A stretch of 64,000 bases of DNA from Legionella sp. PATHC035 (GTDB taxonomy: Bacteria; Pseudomonadota; Gammaproteobacteria; Legionellales; Legionellaceae). The stretch is taken from positions 496,001 through 560,000 of the forward strand of contig NZ_JAPHOT010000001.1 of the NCBI RefSeq assembly GCF_026191115.1, read 5' to 3'. The notes under the pieces were generated by a model, which saw nothing but the letters and a program-made list of their open reading frames with translations, did no database searches and was not told the DNA's origin. Positions 1 to 8,926 of the stretch are shown here, one piece after another (the first letter of the stretch is position 1; every line of letters starts with the position of its first letter). The position numbers were made by a program, and so were the translations under genes.

Positions 1-8
1 CTCTCAAA

Positions 9-85
9 TGGGGTGAACGATGGGACTCGAACCCACGACAACCGGGATCACAACCCGGGGCTCTACCAACTGAGCTACGCTCACC
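9..85 (-). tRNA. tRNA-His (GTG)
   Basis: Minus-strand cloverleaf with anticodon GTG and an 8-bp acceptor stem that includes the extra G-1 pairing with C73, the hallmark of tRNA-His. The CCA end is encoded (9-11). It is the last gene of a leftward Pro-Arg-His tRNA cluster. Confidence 0.96.
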
Positions 86-127
86 ATAAATCTTTTTACC
101 AGAAATTCTTTTGAACAAGATCTGGGC

Positions 128-204
128 TGGCACGCCCGGCAGGATTCGAACCTGCTACCCTCGGCTTAGAAGGCCGATGCTCTATCCAGATGAGCTACGG
201 GCGC
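128..204 (-). tRNA. tRNA-Arg (TCT)
   Basis: Minus-strand cloverleaf, 77 nt with encoded CCA. The anticodon loop reads CTTCTAA, giving anticodon TCT (reads AGA). It lies 4 nt downstream of tRNA-Pro, so both come from one transcript. Confidence 0.96.
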
Positions 205-208
205 ATCT

Positions 209-285
209 TGGTCGGGGTAGAGGGATTCGAACCCCCGACATCCTGCTCCCAAAGCAGGCGCGCTACCAGACTGCGCTATACCCCG
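209..285 (-). tRNA. tRNA-Pro (TGG)
   Basis: Minus-strand cloverleaf, 77 nt with encoded CCA and anticodon TGG. It is the first tRNA of the leftward cluster, 30 nt downstream of the -10 of a strong promoter. Confidence 0.96.
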
Positions 286-314
286 TTTAACCCGTCCCCA
301 AGGACAGAGCGCAG

Positions 315-343
315 ATAATACTAGGTGCTTTCATCAAGGTCAA
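315..343 (-). promoter_or_regulatory. sigma70 promoter of the Pro-Arg-His tRNA operon
   Basis: On the minus strand a -35 box TTGACC (338-343) is followed by a 17-nt spacer and a -10 box TATTAT (315-320). This is near consensus. The GC-rich CTGCGCTC just after the -10 resembles the discriminator of stringently controlled stable-RNA promoters (inference). Confidence 0.8.
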
Positions 344-526
344 TATCTTAAATCATTTAATTTCAGTTAATTTTAAATTATTACTGCAGATATTTATTTA
401 CCTTGACCAAATCGTCATTTTTTCAATCATCTAGGCGATTGTCCATACAATCACTCAAGTCAACTACTCGAATCTTTATTACTTTTCAGCTAGCATTGGA
501 GATACTTTTGATCTCACTTTGAATCT

Positions 527-1750
527 ATGAAATTTAAACTGCTGCCTCTCTTTGACAACATGAATTACCTGCACAAAAATCATGAGCATGTTGTGCTGCC
601 TGATATTCAATTTCAAAATGATTTTAATTACGCTTTAAACTTTTTGAAAAGCTATACAGGCAGTCAAGGTACCTTCAATAGTTACCGCAGAGAAACTGAA
701 CGATTACTGCAATGGTCCTGGTTAATTAAAAACAAAACAATCAATGAATTAAAACGTGATGATATAGAAGACTACATTCATTTTTGCCAAAACCCACCTA
801 AATCCTGGATTAGTTTAAAAAAAGTACCGCGATTTATTGAACAAGGCGGTACACGTATTCCCAATGAAGAATGGAGACCTTTTGTAGTTACCTTAAGTAA
901 ATCAGCAATAAAAAATGGGCATAAACCCCAAATTGATCAATTCAATTTGTCTCAAGGAGCCATCCAAGAAATATTCGCCATTTTAAGTACCTTATTTAAT
1001 TTCTTAATTGCTGAAGAATATCTGGTTTCTAATCCAGTCGCCCTGATTCGCCAAAAAAGTAAATTTATTCGTAAACGGCAACATAATGCCCCTATCCGCA
1101 GATTGAGTTTAGTTCAGTGGAGTGCCGTGTTAGATGCAGCCGAGTCTCTAGCGGAAGAATCCCCCCTGAAACATGAACGCACTCGTTTTATGTTGAGCCT
1201 ACTATTTGGTATGTATCTACGTATCTCCGAATTGGCAGCAAGTGACCGTTGGATCCCCAGTATGAATGACTTTGCCAAGGACAGTAACGGCCATTGGTGG
1301 TTCACCACAGTTGGTAAAGGAAATAAGGAGCGACAAATCGCCGTCAGCGAAGCGATGCTCGAAAGTTTGATGCGATGGCGTTGTTTCTTGGGATTATCCC
1401 CCCTCCCTTCCCCTGCTGATAATAGCCCACTCATCCCCAAAATTCGCGGAAATGGTCCAATGAGTGATACGGCGCCGATACGAAGAATTATTCAACGCTG
1501 TTTTGACTTAGCCGGAGAGCAACTTCGGATGAAAGGTCAGAGGGAAGAGGCTGATAATTTGGCTGCAGCAACAGTTCACTGGCTAAGGCATACTGGTATT
1601 TCTGAAGATGTTAAAATTCGTCCTCGTGAACATGTACGGGATGATGCTGGCCACAGTTCAAGTGCAACCACAGATCGTTATATTGATATTGAAAAACAAG
1701 CTCGCTATCAGTCTGCCAGGAAAAAATCTATTGAGCCAGAACCCAGTTAA
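527..1750 (+). CDS. tyrosine recombinase / phage-type integrase
   Basis: A 407-residue site-specific recombinase of the lambda-integrase/Xer family. The N-terminal half (about 35-175) is the helical core-binding domain that grips DNA. The C-terminal half (about 190-400) is catalytic. The visible active-site set is complete: Arg232 in LRISEL, Lys264 in VGKGNKE, His351 and Arg354 in HWLRH, His376 in GHSS, and nucleophile Tyr385 in TDRYID. The enzyme therefore looks active. It stands alone: no excisionase, phage gene or relaxase follows, and the next gene is a housekeeping ABC-F ATPase. It sits next to a tRNA cluster, as integrases often do, but on the 5' side of tRNA-Pro. I see no repeated tRNA 3' end marking an island. 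It could be a resident chromosomal recombinase or a remnant of a lost element. The start has no strong ribosome binding site. Confidence 0.9.
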   Translation: MKFKLLPLFDNMNYLHKNHEHVVLPDIQFQNDFNYALNFLKSYTGSQGTFNSYRRETERLLQWSWLIKNKTINELKRDDIEDYIHFCQNPPKSWISLKKVPRFIEQGGTRIPNEEWRPFVVTLSKSAIKNGHKPQIDQFNLSQGAIQEIFAILSTLFNFLIAEEYLVSNPVALIRQKSKFIRKRQHNAPIRRLSLVQWSAVLDAAESLAEESPLKHERTRFMLSLLFGMYLRISELAASDRWIPSMNDFAKDSNGHWWFTTVGKGNKERQIAVSEAMLESLMRWRCFLGLSPLPSPADNSPLIPKIRGNGPMSDTAPIRRIIQRCFDLAGEQLRMKGQREEADNLAAATVHWLRHTGISEDVKIRPREHVRDDAGHSSSATTDRYIDIEKQARYQSARKKSIEPEPS

Positions 1751-1792
1751 GCGGAATTATGTTAGAATTGAAGTAAATTCGTAGCTTTGTTG

Positions 1793-1816
1793 CCCGGATT
1801 ATCGCAGTGTAATCCG
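1793..1816. repeat. short hairpin repeat (GCCCGGATTA type)
   Basis: CGGATTA (1795-1801) and TAATCCG (1810-1816) form a 7-bp stem. The same sequence type, with a longer stem, recurs at 13896-13923. A related degenerate CGTCATCCC-type stretch follows at about 1829-1857. These look like dispersed intergenic palindromes, not intrinsic terminators, since no T-run follows. Confidence 0.5.
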
Positions 1817-1959
1817 TATACTTTGCCGTCATCCCTAGCATAGCGAAGGATCTCCGCGTTGCAGCACAAGCTTATGATAGGAGCTCTATCGCTTTAATTG
1901 CGATGATGTGAACTCATAATTTGTGTATAACCCACTCTATTTATGGCTAAAGATTTATC

Positions 1960-3810
1960 ATGCTTACTCTTCGTCAAATTACTCTCAGTCGTGGCAACAA
2001 GGTTTTATTAGATAAAGTCAATGTCACATTATATGAAAAGCAAAAAATTGGTCTTATTGGCCATAATGGCTGTGGCAAATCAACATTATTTGATTTTTTA
2101 TTAAGAAAATTGCAACCTGATACCGGCGATTTTTTAATTAATCCTCAACTCACGATCAGCCATTTATCACAACAATTACCGGATAGTGATGAAAAAGCAC
2201 TGGATTTTGTACTCGGTGGTGATGAGCAATACATGAAGTTGCTCCAACGTTTGAGCGATGCAGAGGCCACAGGCAATGATGCTGAAGTATTAGCCTGCCA
2301 TGAGGAATTAAGTCATAGTGGAGGCTACAGTAAACCCGCTCAAGCAGCGACAATTATGTCTGGCCTGGGTTTTAGAGGGGAGCAACAACACGCTTCGGTA
2401 AATAGTTTTTCCGGGGGGTGGCGCATGCGTTTAAGCCTCGCACGCTGCTTAATGAACCCAGCTGATTTACTATTACTGGATGAGCCGACTAACCATTTAG
2501 ACATGGAAGCAATATTTTGGTTGGAGCGCTTTTTAAAACAAAGCCCAAGCACCATCATCCTTATTTCCCATGATCGTGAATTTCTAGATGCCTTTGTTAC
2601 TCATATTCTGCATATCGAGAAGCAGAATCTGACTCTTTATACTGGTGATTACAGTTGTTTTGAAAAAACACATGCACAACAATTGGCGTTACAACAAGCC
2701 ATGTATGAAAAACAACAAACCAAAATTAATCATATGATGTCCTTTGTCAATCGATTTAGAGCAAAAGCGACTAAAGCAAAACAAGCGCAAGGACGTCTCA
2801 AAGCCATAGAGAGAATGGAAATTATTGCAGCAGCACAGGCTGATTCCCCCTTTTCTTTTGATTTTTTTCCATGTCCCCGAGCAGGAAATCCATTAATTCA
2901 ATGCAATTTGGTTGATGCCGGATATCAGCCAGAACAACCGATATTGAAACGAATCAATTTCTCACTTAGTCCAGGTGATAGAATAGCCTTGCTAGGCCCT
3001 AATGGGGAGGGAAAATCGACGCTAATCAAGACATTAACGGGGGCTTTAACCCCTTTGAGTGGTACCATTCACCGCTCTGCCCATTTAAAGATTGGCTATT
3101 ACGCGCAACACCAACTAGAGCAGCTGGATTATAATTTAAGTCCTGTGGAAACCATTCAAGTTCTATCACCAGAGGTACGTGAACAAACCATACGCGATTT
3201 TTTAGGTGGTTTTAACTTTACTGGTGATATGGCAGTTCAACCTATAAATCATTTTTCTGGAGGCGAAAAAGCACGTTTAGCCTTAGCAAAACTTGTTTGG
3301 CTCAAACCCAATCTACTTTTGCTTGATGAGCCTACAAACCATTTGGATCTGGGAATGCGCTCAGCCATTGAGCTGGCGTTGCAAAGCTATGAAGGTGCAT
3401 TGATTCTTATTTCTCATGATCGTCATATGCTTAAAACCAGCGTCGATAATTTCTATCTGGTTTACCAGCAAAAAGTTCAAGCTTTTGATGGAGACTTAGA
3501 TGATTATTATTCCTGGTTACAAACTAAAGACTCCGTTAAAGTCAATAGCGTGACTTCAACTTCAATTGATTATAAAGAAAAGAAAACGTTACAAAACCGT
3601 CTAAAAAAACTGGAACAATTGATTGAACAATATCAAAGTGAAATGAGTAAATTGGATACACAACTTGGTGATGCCAGTCTTTATGAGGACAGTACCCAAC
3701 AAAGTAAGCTCAATCAATTAGTGCAAAAACGTAGTGTTATCCACTCCTCTTTAAATTTGGCTGAGGAGGAATGGTTAGAAATTAGTACCAGTCTAGAAGA
3801 TATAGCATAA
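1960..3810 (+). CDS. ABC-F family ATPase (YheS-like)
   Basis: A 616-residue soluble protein with two ATP-binding cassettes and no membrane segment, as in the ABC-F group of translation factors that act on the ribosome. Cassette 1 has Walker A GHNGCGKST (34-42), signature SFSGGWRMRLSLA and Walker B LLLLDEPTNHLD. Cassette 2 has GPNGEGKST, FSGGEKARLALAK and the same LLLLDEPTNHLD. Between them is the charged linker helix pair rich in Lys, Gln and Arg (about 230-285) that reaches the tRNA/peptidyl-transferase region in characterised members. The C-terminal about 85 residues form a coiled coil. Length and the coiled-coil tail fit YheS (about 637 in E. coli) or Uup better than EttA. It is monocistronic and convergent with rnc. 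Confidence 0.93.
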   Translation: MLTLRQITLSRGNKVLLDKVNVTLYEKQKIGLIGHNGCGKSTLFDFLLRKLQPDTGDFLINPQLTISHLSQQLPDSDEKALDFVLGGDEQYMKLLQRLSDAEATGNDAEVLACHEELSHSGGYSKPAQAATIMSGLGFRGEQQHASVNSFSGGWRMRLSLARCLMNPADLLLLDEPTNHLDMEAIFWLERFLKQSPSTIILISHDREFLDAFVTHILHIEKQNLTLYTGDYSCFEKTHAQQLALQQAMYEKQQTKINHMMSFVNRFRAKATKAKQAQGRLKAIERMEIIAAAQADSPFSFDFFPCPRAGNPLIQCNLVDAGYQPEQPILKRINFSLSPGDRIALLGPNGEGKSTLIKTLTGALTPLSGTIHRSAHLKIGYYAQHQLEQLDYNLSPVETIQVLSPEVREQTIRDFLGGFNFTGDMAVQPINHFSGGEKARLALAKLVWLKPNLLLLDEPTNHLDLGMRSAIELALQSYEGALILISHDRHMLKTSVDNFYLVYQQKVQAFDGDLDDYYSWLQTKDSVKVNSVTSTSIDYKEKKTLQNRLKKLEQLIEQYQSEMSKLDTQLGDASLYEDSTQQSKLNQLVQKRSVIHSSLNLAEEEWLEISTSLEDIA

Positions 3811-3962
3811 CCAAGTTGGGTGGAACGCTGCGACTCCCGGTCAATCTGAAGCCCTCTCTCCCGAGTCTTGCCGCAGAATACCCCGTGCCACAGCGGGGAG
3901 ATCCTCAGGCGTAAACTCCTCAGGATAACGGGATTTGCTAGGGATAACAGCGGCATCGGAAA
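3811..3962. other. intergenic region between convergent genes, palindrome-rich
   Basis: Contains short inverted repeats: CCCCG/CGGGG around 3881-3898, and ATCCTCAGG with a near-complementary CCTCAGGAT around 3900-3925. No T-run follows either stem, so a classical terminator is not evident. No gene is supported; reading frames across it lack ribosome binding sites and continue antisense into rnc or the ABC-F gene. Confidence 0.4.
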
Positions 3963-4643
3963 CTACTTAGCTAAACGCAATAACTCTAACATCGACTTCG
4001 CAGCGAGCTGCTCTGCCTTTCGTCGATTAGAACCTTGTCCAAAAGTTTTTTGTTTTGCTCCGTTAACCGAACAAGTGATATAAAAAATTTGATTGTGTTC
4101 ATCACCTTCTACCTTAGTTAAGGTATATTCTGGCAGAGCAATTTTTTCTGCTTGTAGATATTCTTGTAATTGAGTTTTAGCATCTTTTAAACAATCATTT
4201 AAATTGGGGTCCTCAAGTCGAGAATGATATAACTTTAATATGGCCTCTTTTGCGGATTCGATGCCGCCATCAAGAAAAATTGCTGCAAAAACGGCCTCCA
4301 TAGCGTCGGATAGAATTGAAGCACGACGAAATCCGCCGCTCTTAAGCTCGCCTTGACCTAAAAAAAGAAATTCGCCAAGATCAATTTCTTTAGCCAGTTC
4401 GACCAACATTTCGCCCCGAACCAAAAATGAACGCAAACGACTTAATTGTCCTTCACTCTGCATCGGAAACCGATGAAATAGTTCATTAGCAATTACAAAA
4501 CTTAAAATTGAATCGCCAAGAAATTCAAAACGCTCATAGTTTTCACTGCCAACACTACAATGAGTCAACGCTTGCTTAAGGAAAGCAACGTTTTTAAATT
4601 GATAATTCAATCGCCGGGATAGCCTTTCTAAATCAACTTTCAC
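3963..4643 (-). CDS. rnc: ribonuclease III
   Basis: A 226-residue dsRNA endonuclease that processes rRNA precursors and structured mRNAs. The RNase III signature ERFEFLGDSIL carries Glu40 and Asp44. The second metal-ligand pair is Asp113 and Glu116 in SDAMEAVFA. The C-terminal dsRNA-binding domain spans about 156-224 and ends in GSNRRKAEQLAAKSML. Length matches E. coli Rnc (226). It is the last gene of a leftward operon and overlaps the DUF4845 gene by 11 bp, implying translational coupling. Confidence 0.97.
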   Translation of the reverse strand: MKVDLERLSRRLNYQFKNVAFLKQALTHCSVGSENYERFEFLGDSILSFVIANELFHRFPMQSEGQLSRLRSFLVRGEMLVELAKEIDLGEFLFLGQGELKSGGFRRASILSDAMEAVFAAIFLDGGIESAKEAILKLYHSRLEDPNLNDCLKDAKTQLQEYLQAEKIALPEYTLTKVEGDEHNQIFYITCSVNGAKQKTFGQGSNRRKAEQLAAKSMLELLRLAK

Positions 4644-5025
4644 TGCCTGTTACAACCTCTTCTGTATGATCAAAATCAAATAATAAGCTCATATTGTATA
4701 CTAAAGGCTTAATCACCTGATATTTTAATTTTACTCTAAATTTATTAGCCCCCAAGGGTTCGATAGATAATTGATTCTCCTTTAGACTTTCTACCCCATT
4801 GATATCCAGGCGTTTATCCAAAGTACTCTTCAGGACATTGACATCCGCAACGGGATCTCCTGTTAATGTAGATGGAGGTATCGTATTTAATCCTTTGACC
4901 GATTTGAGAACAGAGTAATACTGCAAGTAAACAGGAATAATACGCATTATTACCACGGCAGCCATAACAAGCACAACTACAGTTAACAAAGTCCCTATAA
5001 AAGTCATTCCATGTTGTTTTCGCAT
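4633..5025 (-). CDS. DUF4845 inner-membrane protein
   Basis: A 130-residue protein with one N-terminal membrane segment (about residues 9-29) that follows MRKQHGMTFIGTLL, a pilin-like start. A small periplasmic alpha/beta domain follows. This matches the DUF4845 family, which is regularly encoded between lepB and rnc in gammaproteobacteria; its function is unknown. The start has AAGGA 7 nt upstream. It could be a processed pseudopilin-like protein, but the Gly/Phe cleavage context is imperfect, so I make no claim. Confidence 0.85.
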   Translation of the reverse strand: MRKQHGMTFIGTLLTVVVLVMAAVVIMRIIPVYLQYYSVLKSVKGLNTIPPSTLTGDPVADVNVLKSTLDKRLDINGVESLKENQLSIEPLGANKFRVKLKYQVIKPLVYNMSLLFDFDHTEEVVTGSES

Positions 5026-5093
5026 TTGTTATTCCTTTTATCTGTTCTAAATTAAAATCAATCTCTCGATCAAAGAACCATACAAACCATTGC

Positions 5094-5849
5094 TTAGGGT
5101 ATCAATTTCCCTATTTTAGACCAACGAACATTATCCGTCTTGCTATTCCAACTCATCCAAACTAAGAATGCTTTGCCTCGCAAATAGGATTCGGGTACAA
5201 ATCCCCAGAATCGGCTATCCGCACTGTCATCGCGATTATCGCCCATCATGAAATAACTTTCCTCGGGCACTACAATATCAAAATCTACAGCAGGAACATC
5301 AGCTCTAATGAAAATATCATGTAGGGTTCCATTCAAATCTTCTTTATATTTAGCTACCGCTTTTCCAGAACTCTCATCAATGGTGTACTCAACAAAAGTT
5401 TGTTTTGCTTCCTTTCCGTTAATGGTTAATACTTTATTATGGTAACTCACTTTATCCCCGGGAACTCCTATTACCCTTTTAATATAATCATAAGAGGGGT
5501 CTGGTGGCCAACGAAATACAGCAACCTGCCCTGTTTTGGGATCAGAAATTGGAATAATTTTCTTTTCCCAAACCGGAAGCCTTAATCCATAAATAAACTT
5601 ATTGACGGCTACAAAATCGCCTACAAGCAATGTCGGTTCTAATGAGCCTGAAGGAATACGAAAGGGTTCAATGATGAATGAACGTAAAATTAAGACGATG
5701 AAAAAAACAGGGAAAAATGATCGCGAATATTCAATGATACGATTGGGCTTTTGATCCTGAGTACGCTTTTTTGCCCAAAAGAGTACATCTAATAGGTAAA
5801 TCAACCCACTGATAAACGATAGGACAACGAGTATTAAAGCAAAATTCAT
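5094..5849 (-). CDS. lepB: signal peptidase I
   Basis: A 251-residue inner-membrane serine peptidase that removes Sec and Tat signal peptides on the periplasmic side. Two N-terminal membrane segments (about 3-25 and 45-60) precede the catalytic box IPSGSLEPTLLVGD, with nucleophile Ser69. The general base is Lys124 in YDYIKRVIGVPGD, and the box GDNRDDSADSRFWG lies near the C terminus. The usual PSGSM is PSGSL here, a tolerated change. It lies between lepA and DUF4845 in the conserved lepA-lepB-rnc order. Confidence 0.97.
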   Translation of the reverse strand: MNFALILVVLSFISGLIYLLDVLFWAKKRTQDQKPNRIIEYSRSFFPVFFIVLILRSFIIEPFRIPSGSLEPTLLVGDFVAVNKFIYGLRLPVWEKKIIPISDPKTGQVAVFRWPPDPSYDYIKRVIGVPGDKVSYHNKVLTINGKEAKQTFVEYTIDESSGKAVAKYKEDLNGTLHDIFIRADVPAVDFDIVVPEESYFMMGDNRDDSADSRFWGFVPESYLRGKAFLVWMSWNSKTDNVRWSKIGKLIP

Positions 5850-5970
5850 AAAATTATATCCTAATCAAACTTAATTTATATATTCCAATAACCATACACC
5901 AATTTTAAATCTTGGTGAAAAGTCAAATTTGCATCAAATGTGGCTTTTCATCGAACCGTGGTAATCGTTA

Positions 5971-7776
5971 CTATTTCTTTTTATCTGTTTGAAACACAGC
6001 CATAAACGCCTCTTGAGGTATTTCAACATGCCCCACTTGCTTCATACGTTTCTTACCGGCTTTTTGTTTTTCCAATAATTTTCGTTTCCGTGTCACATCA
6101 CCACCATAACATTTTGCAGTCACGTTTTTCCGTAACGCTTTTACTGTTTGTCTGGCAATAATATGACTGCCTAATGCCGCTTGTATCGCCACATCAAACA
6201 TTTGTCTTGGAATTAAATCACGCATTTTTTCAGCAATTAATTTTCCACGACTATGTGATGACGAACGATGGACAATCACTGAAAGTGCATCCACGCGTTC
6301 ACTATTAATCAAAATATCCATTTTAACTAAATCAGCTTCCTGAAAACGCAAGAAATTATAATCCAATGAAGCATACCCACGACTCACTGATTTTAATCGA
6401 TCGAAAAAGTCAGAAACTACTTCACTCATAGGAATATCATAAGTTACAGAAACTTGACGGCCACTGTAAGTCATATTGACCTGGACACCACGTCGCTCAA
6501 TACACAAATTAATAATGGAACCCAGATAATCTTGAGGAACGAGTATATTGGCTCGTACAATCGGCTCATACATTTCTTTAATTTGGGGAAGCGGTGGAAG
6601 ATGAGATGGATTATCAATAAGCAAGGTCTCACCTTTTTGTGTGACAATTTGATAAACGACTGTCGGTGCGGTAGAGATAAGATCAAGATTATATTCCCGC
6701 TCCAGACGCTCCTGTACAATTTCCATGTGCAGCATGCCTAAGAAGCCACATCGGAAACCAAAACCTAATGCCTCAGAAGATTCAGGTTCATAAAACAGAG
6801 ATGCATCATTAAGACTTAATTTAGCCAAAGCTTCTCGAAATGCCTCAAAATCATCAGCACTGATAGGAAATAGTCCCGCATAAACTTGTGGTTTTACACG
6901 CTGAAAACCAGGAAGTGGTTTCTCCGCAGAATTTTTTTCGAGAGTAAGGGTATCACCTACTGGAGCGCCTTGAATTTCTTTGATTCCGGCAACGACATAA
7001 CCGACTTCGCCGGCATTCAGCATTTCCAGCTTAGTACGTTTAGGAGTAAAGATCCCTACTTGATCAACCTCATAAGATCGACCTGTAGACATCACTCTCA
7101 TCTTGTCTCCTTTACGTATTGACCCATTGACAATACGCACTAAAGAAACAACTCCAAGATAGCTATCAAACCATGAATCAATAATTAATGCTTGTAAAGG
7201 CGCGTTGATATCGCCTTCTGGTGGTGGAATACGAGTTACTAATGCTTCCAGCACATCTTCCACACCAAGCCCACTTTTTGCACTAGCCCTGATTGCGTCG
7301 TGTGCATCTACACCAATAATATCTTCAATTTCTGAGATAACACGCTCTGGTTCAGCTTGCGGTAAATCAATTTTATTCAGTACAGGCAAAACCGCTAATG
7401 ATTGGTCAATGGCAGTATAACAAACAGCAACAGTTTGTGCCTCCACGCCTTGGGCGGCATCTACAACAAGAATTGCCCCTTCGCAAGCGGCCAAAGAACG
7501 AGATACTTCATAGCTGAAATCCACATGTCCTGGCGTATCAATGAAGTTCAACAGATAGCTATTGCCATCTTTCGCAGTGTAATTTAAAGATACACATTGA
7601 GCTTTGATCGTAATGCCCCTTTCTCGCTCAATATCCATTGAGTCAAGAACTTGAGCACTCATTTCACGCTCTGTTAAACCACCACAAATTTGGATAAACC
7701 GATCCGCCAAGGTTGATTTACCATGGTCAATATGGGCAATAATCGAAAAATTACGAATTCGCTTTAAATCACTCAA
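5971..7776 (-). CDS. lepA: elongation factor 4 (LepA), TTG start
   Basis: Ribosomal GTPase EF4. From the TTG at 7776 it is 601 residues, close to E. coli LepA (599). G1 is AHIDHGKST (14-22), followed by DTPGHVDF (G3) and NKIDLP (G4). The EF-G-like domains and the LepA-specific C-terminal domain with [20 protein letters not shown] follow. The frame stays open to an ATG at 7806, which would add ten residues. I prefer the TTG because it gives the family N terminus [19 protein letters not shown] and has AAGGG 8 nt upstream; the ATG has no ribosome binding site. It is the first gene of the lepA-lepB-DUF4845-rnc operon and diverges from mltB. Confidence 0.96.
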   Translation of the reverse strand: MSDLKRIRNFSIIAHIDHGKSTLADRFIQICGGLTEREMSAQVLDSMDIERERGITIKAQCVSLNYTAKDGNSYLLNFIDTPGHVDFSYEVSRSLAACEGAILVVDAAQGVEAQTVAVCYTAIDQSLAVLPVLNKIDLPQAEPERVISEIEDIIGVDAHDAIRASAKSGLGVEDVLEALVTRIPPPEGDINAPLQALIIDSWFDSYLGVVSLVRIVNGSIRKGDKMRVMSTGRSYEVDQVGIFTPKRTKLEMLNAGEVGYVVAGIKEIQGAPVGDTLTLEKNSAEKPLPGFQRVKPQVYAGLFPISADDFEAFREALAKLSLNDASLFYEPESSEALGFGFRCGFLGMLHMEIVQERLEREYNLDLISTAPTVVYQIVTQKGETLLIDNPSHLPPLPQIKEMYEPIVRANILVPQDYLGSIINLCIERRGVQVNMTYSGRQVSVTYDIPMSEVVSDFFDRLKSVSRGYASLDYNFLRFQEADLVKMDILINSERVDALSVIVHRSSSHSRGKLIAEKMRDLIPRQMFDVAIQAALGSHIIARQTVKALRKNVTAKCYGGDVTRKRKLLEKQKAGKKRMKQVGHVEIPQEAFMAVFQTDKKK

Positions 7777-7901
7777 CTGAAATACCCTTTTTTGCAAATA
7801 GCGCATTCTAGCTTAAATAAGCGCAGCCTTAAAGTATTTGCTAATGCACTGCATTTTTAATAAGATTTATCATTTCGTTTTTCTATTATCCAGGGTGCGC
7901 T

Positions 7902-8924
7902 ATGCGACGAATATCAAGTTTGGGCTTTATAGCAATAACATTGCTACTTTTTTCGTTCTCAACTTATTCAGATACCGCATTTACACAGAGAAAAGATGTA
8001 CAACTCTTTATCAAAAGCATGGTTAAGGAATATCACTTTAATGCTAAAGAGCTTACAGCCACTATGAATCAGGTAGTTATCCGCCCCGATATTATTGAAT
8101 CAATGGAAAAACCCTATGAAAAGAAGAATTGGGATGTGTATCGCGATTTGTTTCTCACTCCCGCGCGTCTCAAAGGCGGGTTAGACTATTGGGCAGCGAA
8201 TAAACAGGCATTAGACAAAGCACAGAAAAAATACGGCGTTCCTCCAGAAATTATTATTGCTATTTTGGGAGTGGAAACCTTATATGGAGAGAAACAAGGA
8301 GAACACAGAGTTCTCGATGCCTTAGCAACTCTGGCTTTTAATTATCCAAAACGCGCGCCTTATTTCACTAAAGAATTAAAAGAATACTTGCTTCTTTGTC
8401 GCGAACATGGAGTTCCTGCAACGCAATTCAAAGGCTCCTATGCTGGTGCGATCGGCCAACCCCAATTCATGCCTAGTAGTTACCGTAACTTTGCTGTTGA
8501 TTTTAATAATACGGGAAAACGAGATATTGTCTCGAATAACGCAGATTCAATTGGGAGTATTGCGAATTATTTCTACCATCATGGTTGGCGGACCAATGAT
8601 GGGGTTGCCCAACATGCCACAGTAATTGGTACTCGTTATAAACGAATTCAAGTCAATCCTAAAAAAGCCAACTATTACTATTCACAATTGATTGCAAATG
8701 GGGTTAGACCAGTCACCGCAGCACATAATCATCCTTCTCGCGCCGCCTTGATTGAGCTTGTAACCGCTCAAGGCAATGAATATTGGATCGCCTATCCCAA
8801 TTTCTTTGTGATAACCCGATACAACTCAAGTCCCCAGTATGCGCTTGTAGTTTATCTACTGTCACAACAATTGAAACAGCACTGGACTGCCATGAATATA
8901 AAAAAACATAGAGCTTATGCCTAG
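7902..8924 (+). CDS. mltB: lytic murein transglycosylase B
   Basis: A 340-residue periplasmic peptidoglycan lytic transglycosylase of the MltB (GH103) family. An N-terminal hydrophobic signal (about 4-22) ends TYSDTAFT; there is no lipobox Cys, so it is probably secreted or soluble rather than a lipoprotein. The catalytic Glu125 sits in AILGVETLYGE. The family boxes GSYAGAIGQPQFMPSSY and NYFYHHGW are present. The start has AGGG 7 nt upstream. gspL begins 2 nt after its stop, so it may be co-transcribed with the secretion genes and help open the cell wall for them (inference). Confidence 0.94.
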   Translation: MRRISSLGFIAITLLLFSFSTYSDTAFTQRKDVQLFIKSMVKEYHFNAKELTATMNQVVIRPDIIESMEKPYEKKNWDVYRDLFLTPARLKGGLDYWAANKQALDKAQKKYGVPPEIIIAILGVETLYGEKQGEHRVLDALATLAFNYPKRAPYFTKELKEYLLLCREHGVPATQFKGSYAGAIGQPQFMPSSYRNFAVDFNNTGKRDIVSNNADSIGSIANYFYHHGWRTNDGVAQHATVIGTRYKRIQVNPKKANYYYSQLIANGVRPVTAAHNHPSRAALIELVTAQGNEYWIAYPNFFVITRYNSSPQYALVVYLLSQQLKQHWTAMNIKKHRAYA

Positions 8925-8926
8925 GA

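Noticed and set aside
209..1750. Integrative island inserted at tRNA-Pro
   Set aside because: The integrase lies on the 5' side of the tRNA, housekeeping genes follow directly, and no repeated tRNA 3' end was seen.
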